A DNA stretch of 64,000 nt from Vulcanimicrobiota bacterium (GCA_019235715.1 JAFAKE010000070.1:32436-96435), one strand, 5' to 3'. Positions 25,778-34,258 are shown, numbered from the stretch's first letter. Program-made: numbers and translations. The notes: a model not told the origin generated them from the letters alone.

Positions 25778-26959
25778 GTGGCAGTCAGCGCTTTACCACT
25801 TCCCCACGCACTCGAGGGTCCGGCCGATGCCCCTGCGCGCATCGAGCCGCTGGCACACGAGGAGCACGTCGGCGTCTTTGACGGGCTGCGCGGCGTCGCG
25901 ATCCTGCTTGTCGTCTGGTATCACGTCGGGCTGGTCACGCACGCGCTCTCAGCCTGGACGGTTTTCGGAAGATCGTTGAACGTGCAGGCGATCGCACAGA
26001 CGGGGTTCGTCGGCGTCGACCTCTTCTTTTTCGTCAGCGGGTTCTGCCTGTTCTACCCCTACGCGCGTTCGATCGTCGAAGGCCGAGAGTTGATGACGAT
26101 GCGCGAGTTCACGCGCAAGCGGCTGCTGAAGATCCTGCCATCATATCTGCTCGCACTGACCGCGTTCGCGCTTCTCTACCGACAGTCGTTCGCATCGCCC
26201 GCTGATTTCTGGCGTCAATTCGGATTGCATCTCGCATTCTTGCACCCGCTTTTTCTCGACTCGTTCGGTTCGATCAGCGGACCGTTGTGGACGCTCGGTA
26301 TCGAGGTCGAATTCTACGCGCTGTTCCCGCTGATCTGCTGGTTTTTCCGCAAGCAGCCGTTCATCGTCTTTTCGCTGATCGCGGTCGGCGCAATTTTCTA
26401 TCGGGTTTCGCTCAGCGCGCACGGCGCCACGACGATGCTCTATCAGACCGATCAGCTGCCCGCCGTCATCGACTTATTCGCAAGCGGAATGCTCGCGGCG
26501 TACGTCATCGTGCTCGTGCGCATGCGTGGCATCCGATCAAACGCAGCGCGTGGCGCGTGGACCGCGATCGGCATCGCCGCGATCGCATCCGTCGGCCTCT
26601 TGCTCACGCGTCTCTCTGCTGCCGGTGACGCGGGCGGCGATGCAGGCGCCTACACCTGGCTCAACGACCACCGCTTCGCGTTCGCCGCCCTCTTCGGCGC
26701 GACTGGGATCGGACTGACGCTCGGCGTACCGGCTGGACGTCTGCTCTTCACGAATCCGATACTCGGTTACCTAGCCGGCATCTCCTACAATCTGTATCTA
26801 TGGCATCTCGAGATCGTGTGGCAAGCGCATTTGCTCTTGCAGCGCGTGCCGCAATGGATCACGATCGCGGCGGCGGTCGTCGTCGCGCTGGCTATCGCGT
26901 CGCTCGTCACCTATCTCATCGAGCGGCCGCTGCTGAAACTTGGCCGCCGGCGCACGTGA
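25778..26959 (+). CDS. Acyltransferase 3 family membrane protein
   Basis: The 393-residue protein has the acyltransferase-3 (OafA/YrhL-like) opening VGVFDGLRGVAILLVVWYHV with the conserved Arg and His, then GVDLFFFVSGFCLFYPYA, and about ten membrane segments ending with YLIERPLLKLGRR. It transfers acyl groups, usually acetyl, to sugars of surface polysaccharide or peptidoglycan. Start is the GTG at 25778 without a clear Shine-Dalgarno; a somewhat later start near EHVGVFDGLR is not excluded. The SGNH hydrolase gene upstream on the same strand is a frequent companion of this family, so the two may add and remove acyl groups. Confidence 0.9.
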   Translation: MAVSALPLPHALEGPADAPARIEPLAHEEHVGVFDGLRGVAILLVVWYHVGLVTHALSAWTVFGRSLNVQAIAQTGFVGVDLFFFVSGFCLFYPYARSIVEGRELMTMREFTRKRLLKILPSYLLALTAFALLYRQSFASPADFWRQFGLHLAFLHPLFLDSFGSISGPLWTLGIEVEFYALFPLICWFFRKQPFIVFSLIAVGAIFYRVSLSAHGATTMLYQTDQLPAVIDLFASGMLAAYVIVLVRMRGIRSNAARGAWTAIGIAAIASVGLLLTRLSAAGDAGGDAGAYTWLNDHRFAFAALFGATGIGLTLGVPAGRLLFTNPILGYLAGISYNLYLWHLEIVWQAHLLLQRVPQWITIAAAVVVALAIASLVTYLIERPLLKLGRRRT

Positions 26960-26974
26960 GACTGAAGCCATCGG

Positions 26975-28255
26975 TCAGATCGAGTACACCGTGGGACTTT
27001 GCGCGTCGTTATAGCCTTCATCAAACGCGGCCTTGAGCAAGTCGCCTTTGTCAAACCCCAACGAGGTCAGCTTGAGCGGCTGCGGCGGCCTGATGATCCG
27101 CAGCCGTATGGGCTCCCAGTGCGGATCGTGGATGCCTCTTAAGAAAGCGACGGTATGCGGCTGCAGGTCGTGATAGTCGCGATACCGCGACAGCAGATTG
27201 CGCGCGATCGATAGCCTCATATCGTCTTCAAGCAGTTCGCGCTGTACGACCGACAACGAGCCGAACATCAGGCTCGGTATCGAATCGGCTTGCTTTTGTG
27301 CGCCCTCACCAGGCGCGCTTGCAGTCACCACGGTGATGTCGGCAGCGCCAGCGGCGGCAACCGTCGTGATCGGTGTGTTGTTGGCGACGCCGCCGTCGAC
27401 GTAAAGATCTTGCGTGCCGGTCTCGGCGATCGGCACCTCGACTGGTTGAAACATGCCAGGGACGGCTGCGGAGGCGAGGACGCATGAAACGAGGTTGTCC
27501 TCCGTGAGCACGTAGCGCTGGCCGCCCGGCTGAATCGCCGGTCCCTCACCGCTGTCCGCCTCGATCTTCACGCGGTGTAGAAATGAGTCCCTTTGCGCAT
27601 CGGCGACCGGTCCGACGAAATGATAGAATGAATCAGAACTGAAGCGCGTCATGTTGGTGGCGTTGATGATGAGGCTTGTCTGCATCTCGGCCAGCGTGAA
27701 CGGGTATTTCTTGACTAGACCGTCGATACCGTCGCTGCTCACGACGCCCATGATTTTGGAGAGCTCTTCTTTCGAGCCCATCTGCTTGATCTCACCGTTC
27801 GCCTGACTCAAATAACGCAGTTTGCGAGGAAAGCCATGCCTGCTCGACTCATCAAACGCATTCGCCGCGTTTACACCATGTTGTGCCGGCGGAATCAGTT
27901 GCGTGACATTGGCCTCCGGCATTGAGAGCCACAGCTGACCCGCCTGCGCAATGGAAGCGCTTGTGGCGCGTGCAGCAAACGCCGCGTTGATCGCGCCTGC
28001 CGACGTGCCGGAGATGACGTCAAAGGGCGAGCCTTGCGTGTCGATGTCCTTGAACAGCCACTTGAGCACGCCGGCTTCATACGCGCCGCGCGCACCTGCG
28101 CCGGAAAGCACGAGCGCGCGCCGCGGCAGTTTCGGCTTGAGCGGCGGCGGCAAGGGGAACCACGGCGGCAGGGCGGCTTCCACGCGCTGCGTCGTCGCAG
28201 CGGCGATGCCGGCGCCTCCGAGTGCGGCGAAAAATGCCGAACGAGACAGTCGCAT
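26975..28255 (-). CDS. Patatin-like phospholipase
   Basis: The protein of 426 residues has the patatin elements: the oxyanion glycine loop LVLSGAGARGAYEAGVL near residue 48, the nucleophile GTSAGAINAAF, and the catalytic Asp in LYVDGGVANNTP. The N-terminus (LSRSAFFAALGGAGIAAATT) looks like an export signal with a Tat-like flavour but lacks the twin Arg. Such enzymes deacylate membrane lipids. The frame runs on to 28426; the ATG at 28255 is chosen because GGGAG precedes it and it begins at the signal. It diverges from an HdeD-like gene and ends 15 bases from the convergent acyltransferase. Confidence 0.9.
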   Translation of the reverse strand: MRLSRSAFFAALGGAGIAAATTQRVEAALPPWFPLPPPLKPKLPRRALVLSGAGARGAYEAGVLKWLFKDIDTQGSPFDVISGTSAGAINAAFAARATSASIAQAGQLWLSMPEANVTQLIPPAQHGVNAANAFDESSRHGFPRKLRYLSQANGEIKQMGSKEELSKIMGVVSSDGIDGLVKKYPFTLAEMQTSLIINATNMTRFSSDSFYHFVGPVADAQRDSFLHRVKIEADSGEGPAIQPGGQRYVLTEDNLVSCVLASAAVPGMFQPVEVPIAETGTQDLYVDGGVANNTPITTVAAAGAADITVVTASAPGEGAQKQADSIPSLMFGSLSVVQRELLEDDMRLSIARNLLSRYRDYHDLQPHTVAFLRGIHDPHWEPIRLRIIRPPQPLKLTSLGFDKGDLLKAAFDEGYNDAQSPTVYSI

Positions 28256-28437
28256 ACGAACTCCCAAACCTTCCAATATTCCAATAGATGGAGGTAGCAG
28301 GTGCGAGTACGTGACGCCGCTACTTATCGCCTGTGCGCGTCCCAAAGCCGGAGGGCCGTCATGCGCAGGTCGCGCAAGCCACCTTCTTCTCCGGCCGGCG
28401 CTTTGCACCGGCGTGGTGCGTTGCAAGGAGGATGGAC

Positions 28438-29010
28438 ATGGTTCTCGCGTCAGAAATGGTCGGCGCGATCGCAGAGCACTGGTGGGTGCTCCTCATCCGC
28501 GGTCTTATCGCAATCATCTTCGGCATTCTCTTCATCATGTATCCGGGGCATACGCTTGTCGCGCTGCTCTATATCTTCGGCGCATTTGCGATCGTCGACG
28601 GCGCGTTCGCGTTGATCCAGGCACTGCGCCTCGGGGTGCACAGCGACCGTTGGTGGCCGCTTATCTTAGAGGCGGTGCTCGGCATCGCCGTGGGCGTGTT
28701 GTTCTTCCGCTTCACTGGCATGAGTGCCGAGGTCGTCGCCTATGTCATCGCCATTTGGGCGATCGCGACCGGCATCTTGGAGATCGTGGCAGCCTTCCGC
28801 TTTGGCGGCCAGGGCAGCGCCCCGTGGCTGCTTGGACTGGCCGGCATTCTCTCGATCATCGTCGGTCTGATCTTCGCAGTTGCGCCGATCCCCGGCTTGC
28901 TCGCCTACGTGATCGTGCTCGGTATTTACGCGATCATCTTCGGCATCTTGATGGTCGTGTGGGCGTTCCGGCTGCGCAGTACCGGAAAAGCGCTTGGCGC
29001 GACGACGTAG
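28438..29010 (+). CDS. HdeD-family (DUF308) membrane protein
   Basis: The 190-residue protein has six hydrophobic segments arranged as three pairs, with family blocks HWWVLLIRGLIAIIFGILFI and LGVHSDRWWPLILEAVLGIA, and a C-terminal YVIVLGIYAIIFGILMVVWA. HdeD-like proteins are associated with acid resistance in enterobacteria; here the role is unknown. The ATG at 28438 is selected because AAGGAGG lies six bases upstream; the ATG at 28432 directly abuts that Shine-Dalgarno. A strong intrinsic terminator follows. Confidence 0.87.
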   Translation: MVLASEMVGAIAEHWWVLLIRGLIAIIFGILFIMYPGHTLVALLYIFGAFAIVDGAFALIQALRLGVHSDRWWPLILEAVLGIAVGVLFFRFTGMSAEVVAYVIAIWAIATGILEIVAAFRFGGQGSAPWLLGLAGILSIIVGLIFAVAPIPGLLAYVIVLGIYAIIFGILMVVWAFRLRSTGKALGATT

Positions 29011-29031
29011 AGCTGCGATCCACAGAAAGCA

Positions 29032-29065
29032 GACGCGCCGGCCTCAAGGGCCTGGCGCGTCTTTT
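29032..29065 (+). terminator. Intrinsic terminator of the HdeD-like gene
   Basis: GACGCGCC (29032-29039) pairs with GGCGCGTC (29054-29061), with an inner GGCC/GGCC pair and the loop TCAAG, followed by TTTTG. This is the clearest rho-independent terminator on the plus strand in the window. Confidence 0.85.
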
Positions 29066-29090
29066 GTTCTCATGAACCCGCGGCTACATC

Positions 29091-29717
29091 TTATTTGGGC
29101 GAGTATTGTTTGACGAAATCGGCGGCGCGAGTGTGGCCACGCTGGAGCGCTTCACGCCAATACCCGAGCGCTTGATCGCGATGACCTAGGTGCAGGCTTG
29201 CCCACGCGGCGTAGTCCCACGCGAACATGTTCGCGGGGTCATTCGCGAAGGCGCGCTGGCATGCGTTCAGCGCGTCGCTATAGTCCTTGCCGACCTCATA
29301 ATAGACGCGGCATAGCGCCCACGGCAATGCGCCGCTCTTCTGATTGTTCTCTATGCCGCGCGTGAACGTCTCGACCGCATCTTTGTAGTCCGCGGGACTC
29401 GTGGGGGCACGCATCGCCTGTAAGGTCCCAAGCCCGAGCCAGCCCTCGGGAATATGCCGGTCTACCGAGATCGACTTACGATAGTAGTGCTCGGCCGGCC
29501 GCAACGCAAGCATGTGCTCGAAGCTCACGCCGCGATAGTACACGGCGAACGCAAAAAGCGGCCGGAATAAGAGCCAACCTACGACGAGCACCAACACCAA
29601 AATGATCCAGCGATCGTATGTCTTGATGATATAGGGCTTGACCTGTTGGCTCCCCATCGTCTTTCCGGCAGCGGCCGCCGGAGCTGCTTGGATGGTCGCC
29701 ACGTTTTCGTCGCTCAT
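29091..29717 (-). CDS. Membrane-anchored TPR protein
   Basis: The 208-residue protein has one membrane helix near residues 37-58 (WIILVLVLVVGWLLFRPLFA) and then tetratricopeptide-like helices: PAEHYYRKSISVDRHIPEGW, DYKDAVETFTRGIENN, and DYSDALNACQRAFANDPANM, ending with HRDQALGYWREALQRGHTRA. Its stop-start arrangement with the CcdA-like gene (ATGA overlap at 29714-29717) shows coupling. TPR proteins paired with CcdA-like transporters occur in cytochrome c maturation, as in CcmH/NrfG, and a scaffold role there is a reasonable inference. Confidence 0.75.
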   Translation of the reverse strand: MSDENVATIQAAPAAAAGKTMGSQQVKPYIIKTYDRWIILVLVLVVGWLLFRPLFAFAVYYRGVSFEHMLALRPAEHYYRKSISVDRHIPEGWLGLGTLQAMRAPTSPADYKDAVETFTRGIENNQKSGALPWALCRVYYEVGKDYSDALNACQRAFANDPANMFAWDYAAWASLHLGHRDQALGYWREALQRGHTRAADFVKQYSPK

Positions 29718-30397
29718 GCGATGACCGCAAAGAACAGCGCGAGAAACACCAGCACGTAGCCGGCGGCCATCTCAGCAGCCAGCTGCCAGCGTTTGACCGC
29801 AGGATGGTGCGTGTACCACGGCGCGATGACGCCGGCTGCGAATACCGGCAACCCGTGCCCGATGCCGAAGAACAGCATGAGCAGCGCCCCTAGCGCGAGT
29901 TCGCCTTGGAATGTCGTGACGGCGAGAGCGCCGATCATGAAGGGCGTCGCATCCGGCGCGATGAGGAACGCGAAACCGAAACCAAGCATGAAGGCGCCAG
30001 GCACGCCATGACCCATGACGGACAACAGCGGCACCTTGACCGGGATCTCGATGAGTCTGATCATCGACAAACCCATGAGCAGACACAGCGCTGCCGTGAA
30101 ATAGTACAAGAAGCCCGTCATCGACAGCAGCGCACCGAAGGTGCCGGCCATCGCACCGACGCCGCAATAGACGACGCAGATGCCGGCGACAAACGCCAGC
30201 GATAGCACTGCGGCGTGCGCGGTGTTGCGTGCCTCGCGACCGGCATAGTTGACGATCGCGATCATGCGCGGAACGCTCGACGGGCTCAGGCTGCTGAGGA
30301 CGCCGCCCAAGAGCATGAGGCCGAGCGCAACAGGCAGGTGCTGGTGGATCTCGTCAGACAGCTTGTCGACGAGCGCGTAAATATTGGTCCAATCCAT
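29714..30397 (-). CDS. CcdA/DsbD-like membrane protein lacking the redox cysteines
   Basis: The 227-residue protein has six hydrophobic segments in the CcdA layout. The usual first motif, LSPCVLP, appears as SLSPSSVPRMIA, and the usual second, TPCxGP, as IAPDATPFMIGA. Both redox cysteines are therefore absent and thiol transfer by the normal mechanism is unlikely. The remaining cysteines (GICVVYCGVG, ALCLLMG) lie in membrane segments. Start is the ATG at 30397. The partner downstream is a TPR protein. An alternative reading is a transporter of a related sulfur or metal family; I see no evidence for one. Confidence 0.8.
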   Translation of the reverse strand: MDWTNIYALVDKLSDEIHQHLPVALGLMLLGGVLSSLSPSSVPRMIAIVNYAGREARNTAHAAVLSLAFVAGICVVYCGVGAMAGTFGALLSMTGFLYYFTAALCLLMGLSMIRLIEIPVKVPLLSVMGHGVPGAFMLGFGFAFLIAPDATPFMIGALAVTTFQGELALGALLMLFFGIGHGLPVFAAGVIAPWYTHHPAVKRWQLAAEMAAGYVLVFLALFFAVIA

Positions 30398-30500
30398 CTG
30401 TAGACAGTATCGGCAGCGGCGCGGCTTGTCGCTACCCGAGGAGCCGGGACAGGTCGCCGAGGCAGAGGTCCGACTGCGCCTCGAAGAAGATAAGCAAGCC

Positions 30501-30740
30501 GTGATCACGCCCGTCGAACTCACCGCCCTCATCCGCAGCGCGCTTCCCGACGCGCACGTCGAGGTCTACGACCGGACGGGGACGCGGGACCATTACAATC
30601 TGAAGATCGTCTCCAAGGGGTTTGCGGGCCTCACGCCGCTTGACCGCCACCGGCTGGTCTACAAGGCGCTCGATGAGGCGCTAAAAGACGGCCGCCTTCA
30701 CGCCGTCGAATTGACAACTCAGACCCCCGACGTGATGTAA
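30501..30740 (+). CDS. bolA: BolA-family protein
   Basis: The 79-residue protein has the BolA fold markers: ALIRSALPDAHVEVYDRTGT, DHYNLKIVSKGFAGLTPLDR, and HRLVYKALDEALKDGRLHAV, including the conserved Asp-His after the linker and the F-x-G-x-x-x-x-x-R-H block. BolA proteins pair with monothiol glutaredoxins in Fe-S cluster trafficking and iron sensing. The start is the GTG at 30501; the longer frame upstream (from 30384) runs antisense to the CcdA-like gene. The next gene is exactly such a glutaredoxin. Confidence 0.85.
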   Translation: MITPVELTALIRSALPDAHVEVYDRTGTRDHYNLKIVSKGFAGLTPLDRHRLVYKALDEALKDGRLHAVELTTQTPDVM

Positions 30741-30774
30741 ACTTAATGCTGCATTCAGAACGGAACCAAAGACG

Positions 30775-31107
30775 ATGAGCGAAGAGCTTCAAGACCAGAT
30801 CCAGGACGAGATACGCACGCACAAGATCCTGGTCTATGGCAAGGGCACCAAAGATGCGCCGCGCTGCGGCTTCACGATGGAAACCATCGCGTTCTTCAGC
30901 CAGTTCGGTTACCCGTTCGAGGTCATCGACGTGCTTGAGGACATGCCCAAGCGTCAAGCGCTCAGCGAACTCACCGACTGGCCGACGTTGCCAAAAGTGT
31001 TCATCAACGGCGCGTTCTACGGCGATACCGACATCCTTGGCCCGATGCACGAGCGTGGCGAGCTGCAGCCGCTGCTCGAATCAACGTTCAAAACGCCTGT
31101 GCGATAA
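30775..31107 (+). CDS. Monothiol glutaredoxin (Grx4 type)
   Basis: The 110-residue protein fits the Grx4/GrxD group: KILVYGKGTKDAPRCGFTME, then DVLEDMPKRQALSELTDWPT, WPTLPKVFINGAFYGDTDIL, and the C-terminal GELQPLL. The active site is CGFT (residues 31-34), where the usual monothiol group has CGFS. These proteins carry 2Fe-2S clusters, often as heterodimers with BolA, which is encoded 34 bases upstream. The Thr replacement retains a hydroxyl and probably keeps function. Confidence 0.9.
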   Translation: MSEELQDQIQDEIRTHKILVYGKGTKDAPRCGFTMETIAFFSQFGYPFEVIDVLEDMPKRQALSELTDWPTLPKVFINGAFYGDTDILGPMHERGELQPLLESTFKTPVR

Positions 31108-31228
31108 CTGCGCATCAACGAATACATCTCAGTTCATCCGTTGCACTAGACGGGACGTCGTTGGAGCTCCGTCGAAGAGGCGAGTTCCGTTTGCTTCGCC
31201 TGTTTAAGAAGATAGGAAGATAGCTTCG

Positions 31229-32683
31229 TTGCCGCCATCGGACCGCACGCCGACGCGCGTCGAACGACCGCCTGGTCCCGTCACGGCAGGCGCGGTACTG
31301 CTGGTCGCTCTGATCGTCTCGATCACCGGATCGTACATCACCTATCGTAGCGTACAGAGCGCGTTTTCCGAGCACGAGGCCTACGACAACGCGCGCGCGC
31401 TTCTGCAGCAATGCGAAGAGGACCAGCTGAACGAGGAGACCGGCGTTCGCGGCTTTTTGAGCACGGGCAGCAAGATCTTTCTCGAGCCTTATTATGGTTC
31501 TGAAACGTCATATGCCCAGTCGTTCGCGCAGCTGACCCAGGCGGTCAACGCGCTTAAGCTTTCCGGCGCTCCCGCGCTGATGCTCGACCTGCGCAGCGAG
31601 CACGCGCTATGGCTGCGCCAGATCGCGCAACCACTCATCGCCAGCCCGTACGGCCCGAATTCCGTCAACCTGCTCGAACGCGGCAAGCTTCTTATGGACC
31701 GCATGCGCAACGATTACGCCAGGCTGAACTCGATGATCGGCGGCGAGGCGAACGTGCTGTTCAACAAATCGACGGTCTTATTGCGCAATATGGCGGGTGC
31801 CATGGCGGCGGTGCTGCTGCTCTTCGGCGTCGCGGCCCTGGTCGCCGATCTGTACCGCGGAAGGACCCAAGAGGCGCTCGCGCGCGAGCGCGCCATGACC
31901 GACACGCTGCAGCGCGCCTTCTTAAGCGGCTGGGATTTGCTGCCGTATTTGCGCGTCGGCACCGCTTACGTCTCGTCGACTCGCGAGGCGGCAGTCGGCG
32001 GCGATCTCTTCGATGTGTACCGCCTGGATGACCATCGCGCGCTGATCATGGTGGCTGACGTCAGCGGCAAGGGGCTTTCGGCGGCGGTCGACACCGCGCA
32101 AGTGAAGTATTCGATCCGCACGCTGGCCGAGACCGAGGAGGACCCGGCGCTGATCGTCGACCGCTTCAACGAGATCTACGAGCGTTCGGCGCGCGAGGCC
32201 GAAGCGTTCGTCAGCCTCTTCATCGGCATCATCGACGATCGCGATCTTTCATTCTATTATGCGAGCGCGGGCCACGGTTCCGTGTTCGCGCGCAGCGGCA
32301 GCCGCGTGTGGCCGCTGATATCGACGGGACCGGTGATCGGGCTGGGCCGCGGTTTGACCTTTGATTCCGCGCGCGTGCAGATGGGCGTCGGCGATGTGCT
32401 CGTGCTGGCCACCGACGGTTTGACAGAGGCACGCGACCAAGCCGGCCTCATGTTGGGCGAAGAACAGGCGATGCGCTGGATCGAGCGCGGAAACGCAGAT
32501 CCGCAGCGGCTGGCCGACGAGCTCGTCGCCAACCTGCGCCGTTATGCCGGCGGGCGCATCGCCGACGATTTGGCGCTTCTGGTCATCCGCATCCAGCGAG
32601 CGCCGGTCATGGCAGAGGCCGCGGGCCTGCCGCGCCCGCGCCGCGAGGTCGCGCCGCAAGCAGCCGACAGCGGGCTGCTGTAG
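31229..32683 (+). CDS. PP2C/SpoIIE-type serine phosphatase with CHASE3-like sensor
   Basis: The 484-residue protein has two membrane segments (TAGAVLLVALIVSITGSYIT near residue 20; MAGAMAAVLLLFGVAALVAD near 190) enclosing a CHASE3-like helical sensor with the block LNEETGVRGFLSTGSKIFLE. After residue about 235 is a SpoIIE/PP2C phosphatase: VGGDLFDVYRLDDHRALIMV, DVSGKGLSAA, YYASAGHG, LATDGLTEARD and ADDLALLVIR, with all metal-binding Asp residues. It should dephosphorylate an anti-sigma-factor antagonist in a partner-switching cascade. Start is the TTG at 31229 with GGAAG upstream; the unphosphorylated target is not in this window. Confidence 0.9.
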   Translation: MPPSDRTPTRVERPPGPVTAGAVLLVALIVSITGSYITYRSVQSAFSEHEAYDNARALLQQCEEDQLNEETGVRGFLSTGSKIFLEPYYGSETSYAQSFAQLTQAVNALKLSGAPALMLDLRSEHALWLRQIAQPLIASPYGPNSVNLLERGKLLMDRMRNDYARLNSMIGGEANVLFNKSTVLLRNMAGAMAAVLLLFGVAALVADLYRGRTQEALARERAMTDTLQRAFLSGWDLLPYLRVGTAYVSSTREAAVGGDLFDVYRLDDHRALIMVADVSGKGLSAAVDTAQVKYSIRTLAETEEDPALIVDRFNEIYERSAREAEAFVSLFIGIIDDRDLSFYYASAGHGSVFARSGSRVWPLISTGPVIGLGRGLTFDSARVQMGVGDVLVLATDGLTEARDQAGLMLGEEQAMRWIERGNADPQRLADELVANLRRYAGGRIADDLALLVIRIQRAPVMAEAAGLPRPRREVAPQAADSGLL

Positions 32684-32697
32684 AAGCCGTCAGGACG

Positions 32698-32925
32698 ATG
32701 CGCGCCGGGTTTGCCTGTGAAGATTGCGGCGAGGTTGTCTGGCTCGCGCAGGGCCCGACGCACGTGCGCTGGCTGCGCGATCGCGAACATGTCGTGCGTG
32801 AGGTCGGCAGCCATTCGTCGGCCGGCCTGGACATCTGGATGAGCGAGGGTTTGCGCTTCCTCGACGATCATCGCGGCCACAGCATTCTCGTCGTCTCAAG
32901 CCAGGACGTCGCGCCGGCCTCTTGA
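32698..32925 (+). CDS. Small protein with a CxxC pair
   Basis: The 75-residue protein starts MRAGFACEDCGEVVWLAQGP, with one CxxC pair that could bind zinc, then a region rich in charged residues (LRDREHVVREVGSHSSAGLD). I do not recognise a family. It follows the phosphatase by 14 bases and is followed by a bidirectional hairpin. Confidence 0.5.
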   Translation: MRAGFACEDCGEVVWLAQGPTHVRWLRDREHVVREVGSHSSAGLDIWMSEGLRFLDDHRGHSILVVSSQDVAPAS

Positions 32926-32954
32926 TGCGGCGCGCCGGTCTCATGCGGCCTGCG

Positions 32955-32993
32955 AAAGAAAAAGAGCGAAGCTCACTTCGCTCCTCTTCTTTT
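32955..32993. terminator. Bidirectional terminator between the CxxC gene and the lysine-rich peptide gene
   Basis: GAGCGAAG (32964-32971) and CTTCGCTC (32976-32983) pair over the loop CTCA. On the minus strand the stem is followed by TTTTTCTTT, a strong intrinsic terminator for the peptide gene at 33011-33055. On the plus strand CTCTTCTTTTG follows, also T-rich. Confidence 0.8.
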
Positions 32994-33010
32994 GCGCTAA
33001 ACGATCTCGT

Positions 33011-33055
33011 TTAGTGCTTTTTCTTGCCCTTCTTGGCTGCCTTCTTCTTTGCCAT
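33011..33055 (-). CDS. 14-residue lysine-rich peptide
   Basis: The minus strand reads ATG-GCA-AAG-AAG-AAG and ends AAG-CAC-TAA, encoding MAKKKAAKKGKKKH: nine Lys, one His, three Ala and one Gly after the initiator. A Shine-Dalgarno GGGGGTGAG is placed about 7 bases upstream. An 8-bp inverted repeat CTAAACGA-TC-TCGTTTAG (32997-33014) overlaps the stop codon, and the terminator at 32955-32993 follows. The frame is far too short for the usual ORF thresholds. The composition resembles the AAKK tails of bacterial histone H1-like and ribosomal proteins, so nucleic-acid binding is plausible. It may be an independent small gene. Confidence 0.6.
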   Translation of the reverse strand: MAKKKAAKKGKKKH

Positions 33056-33175
33056 TTGGACTCACCCCCATTCTGCGGAGTAAATGGACGTGACATGCTC
33101 TAGATGAGCTGCGCGATTTTTGCGCGGGCCGAAGAGCATCTCCTTCTTTTTTATCGGCCGCTCATCGCCTCCGAT

Positions 33176-34258
33176 TTACGATGCGTGGATGTGCTCGCCG
33201 GTTTGATCCTTCAACTTCATCCCCGCGCGTTCGTATTTCGCGGCGATCATCTCAGCGAGGATGGCGACGGCGATTTCCTCGGGCGTCTGCGCGCCGATGT
33301 CGAGACCGACCGGTGCGTGCACGGTGTCGATGACGCCGGCCGAGAAGCCGGTCTGCTCGAGGCGCTTACGCCGCATCGCCTGCGTCTTGCGGCTGCCGAT
33401 CGCACCGACGTAGCGCACCGCACGTGTGAGCACGTAGGCGAGCGTCGGGTCGTCGAACTTCTCATCGTGCGTGAGCACGGCGACATAGGTATTCTCGTCG
33501 GGCGCGAGCGCCGGCAGCTCATCCTCGGGCCAACCGACGGCCAGGCGGCGCGCGGCCGGAAAGCGCGCGCGGTTGTTGAGGCGCTCGCGTGGGTCGACGA
33601 CCGTCACCGCGAAGCCGCTGCGCGCGGCCAGGTCGCACAGCGCAACCGCGATGTGGACCGCTCCGACGATGATGAGCCGTGGGTCGGGCAGCAGCGGCAG
33701 CAAGAAAACGTCGTGCGCCCCGACGGTCACAGCTGTCGCGGTGCCGCGCGCGAAAGCGGCTGCGGCGGCCGCATCGATCGCGGCGTCGAGCGCCGCGTCG
33801 CCTGTCGACGCCTGACTTCCATCTCGAGGCGCGCTACCGTTCCCCCCAGCGTTCGCTTCCACGACGCGCACCGCGCCGACGTGCGAGGGACCGCGCACGA
33901 CCATGCACAGCACGATTGGGCGCGTGATCTCTGCGGGCAACGCCTGACCCTCGAACGGCCTGATGTAGACCTCAATGGCGCCGCCGCACGAGAGGCCGAC
34001 ATCCCACATCATGTTCTTGTTTATGCCGTAGCGCACGATCTTGGGGGTGCCGCTGGCGAGCACGCCGCGCGCTTCGTCCGCGACCGCACCCTCGACGCAA
34101 CCGCCGCTCACCGAACCGGCGATCGCACCGCTCGCGGAGACGAGCATCGTCGCGCCTTCGTCGCGCGGCGCTGAGCCATCGACCTTGATGACCGTCGCCA
34201 GCGCAAAGGGCTCGCCGTTCGCGCGCCAACGCTCGATTGTCTCGAGTACGTCTTTCAT
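33176..34258 (-). CDS. XdhC/CoxI-family molybdenum cofactor maturation protein
   Basis: The 360-residue protein has the XdhC/CoxI start (PFALATVIKVDGSAPRDEGA), the conserved SGGCVEGAVADEARGVL, and a C-terminal Rossmann-like XdhC_C domain (PRLIIVGAVHIAVALCDLAA, YVGAIGSRKTQAMRRKRLEQ, APVGLDIGAQTPEEIAVAIL). Such proteins insert sulfurated molybdenum cofactor into xanthine dehydrogenase or CO dehydrogenase-type enzymes. Its neighbours on the same strand are a VWA protein (22 bases away) and a MoxR ATPase, an arrangement like CoxD-CoxE-CoxF. Confidence 0.9.
   Translation of the reverse strand: MKDVLETIERWRANGEPFALATVIKVDGSAPRDEGATMLVSASGAIAGSVSGGCVEGAVADEARGVLASGTPKIVRYGINKNMMWDVGLSCGGAIEVYIRPFEGQALPAEITRPIVLCMVVRGPSHVGAVRVVEANAGGNGSAPRDGSQASTGDAALDAAIDAAAAAAFARGTATAVTVGAHDVFLLPLLPDPRLIIVGAVHIAVALCDLAARSGFAVTVVDPRERLNNRARFPAARRLAVGWPEDELPALAPDENTYVAVLTHDEKFDDPTLAYVLTRAVRYVGAIGSRKTQAMRRKRLEQTGFSAGVIDTVHAPVGLDIGAQTPEEIAVAILAEMIAAKYERAGMKLKDQTGEHIHAS

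Noticed and set aside
33104-34174. 356-residue plus-strand open frame
   Set aside because: It is antisense to the XdhC gene and composed of Arg/Ala/Asp typical of GC-rich shadow frames.
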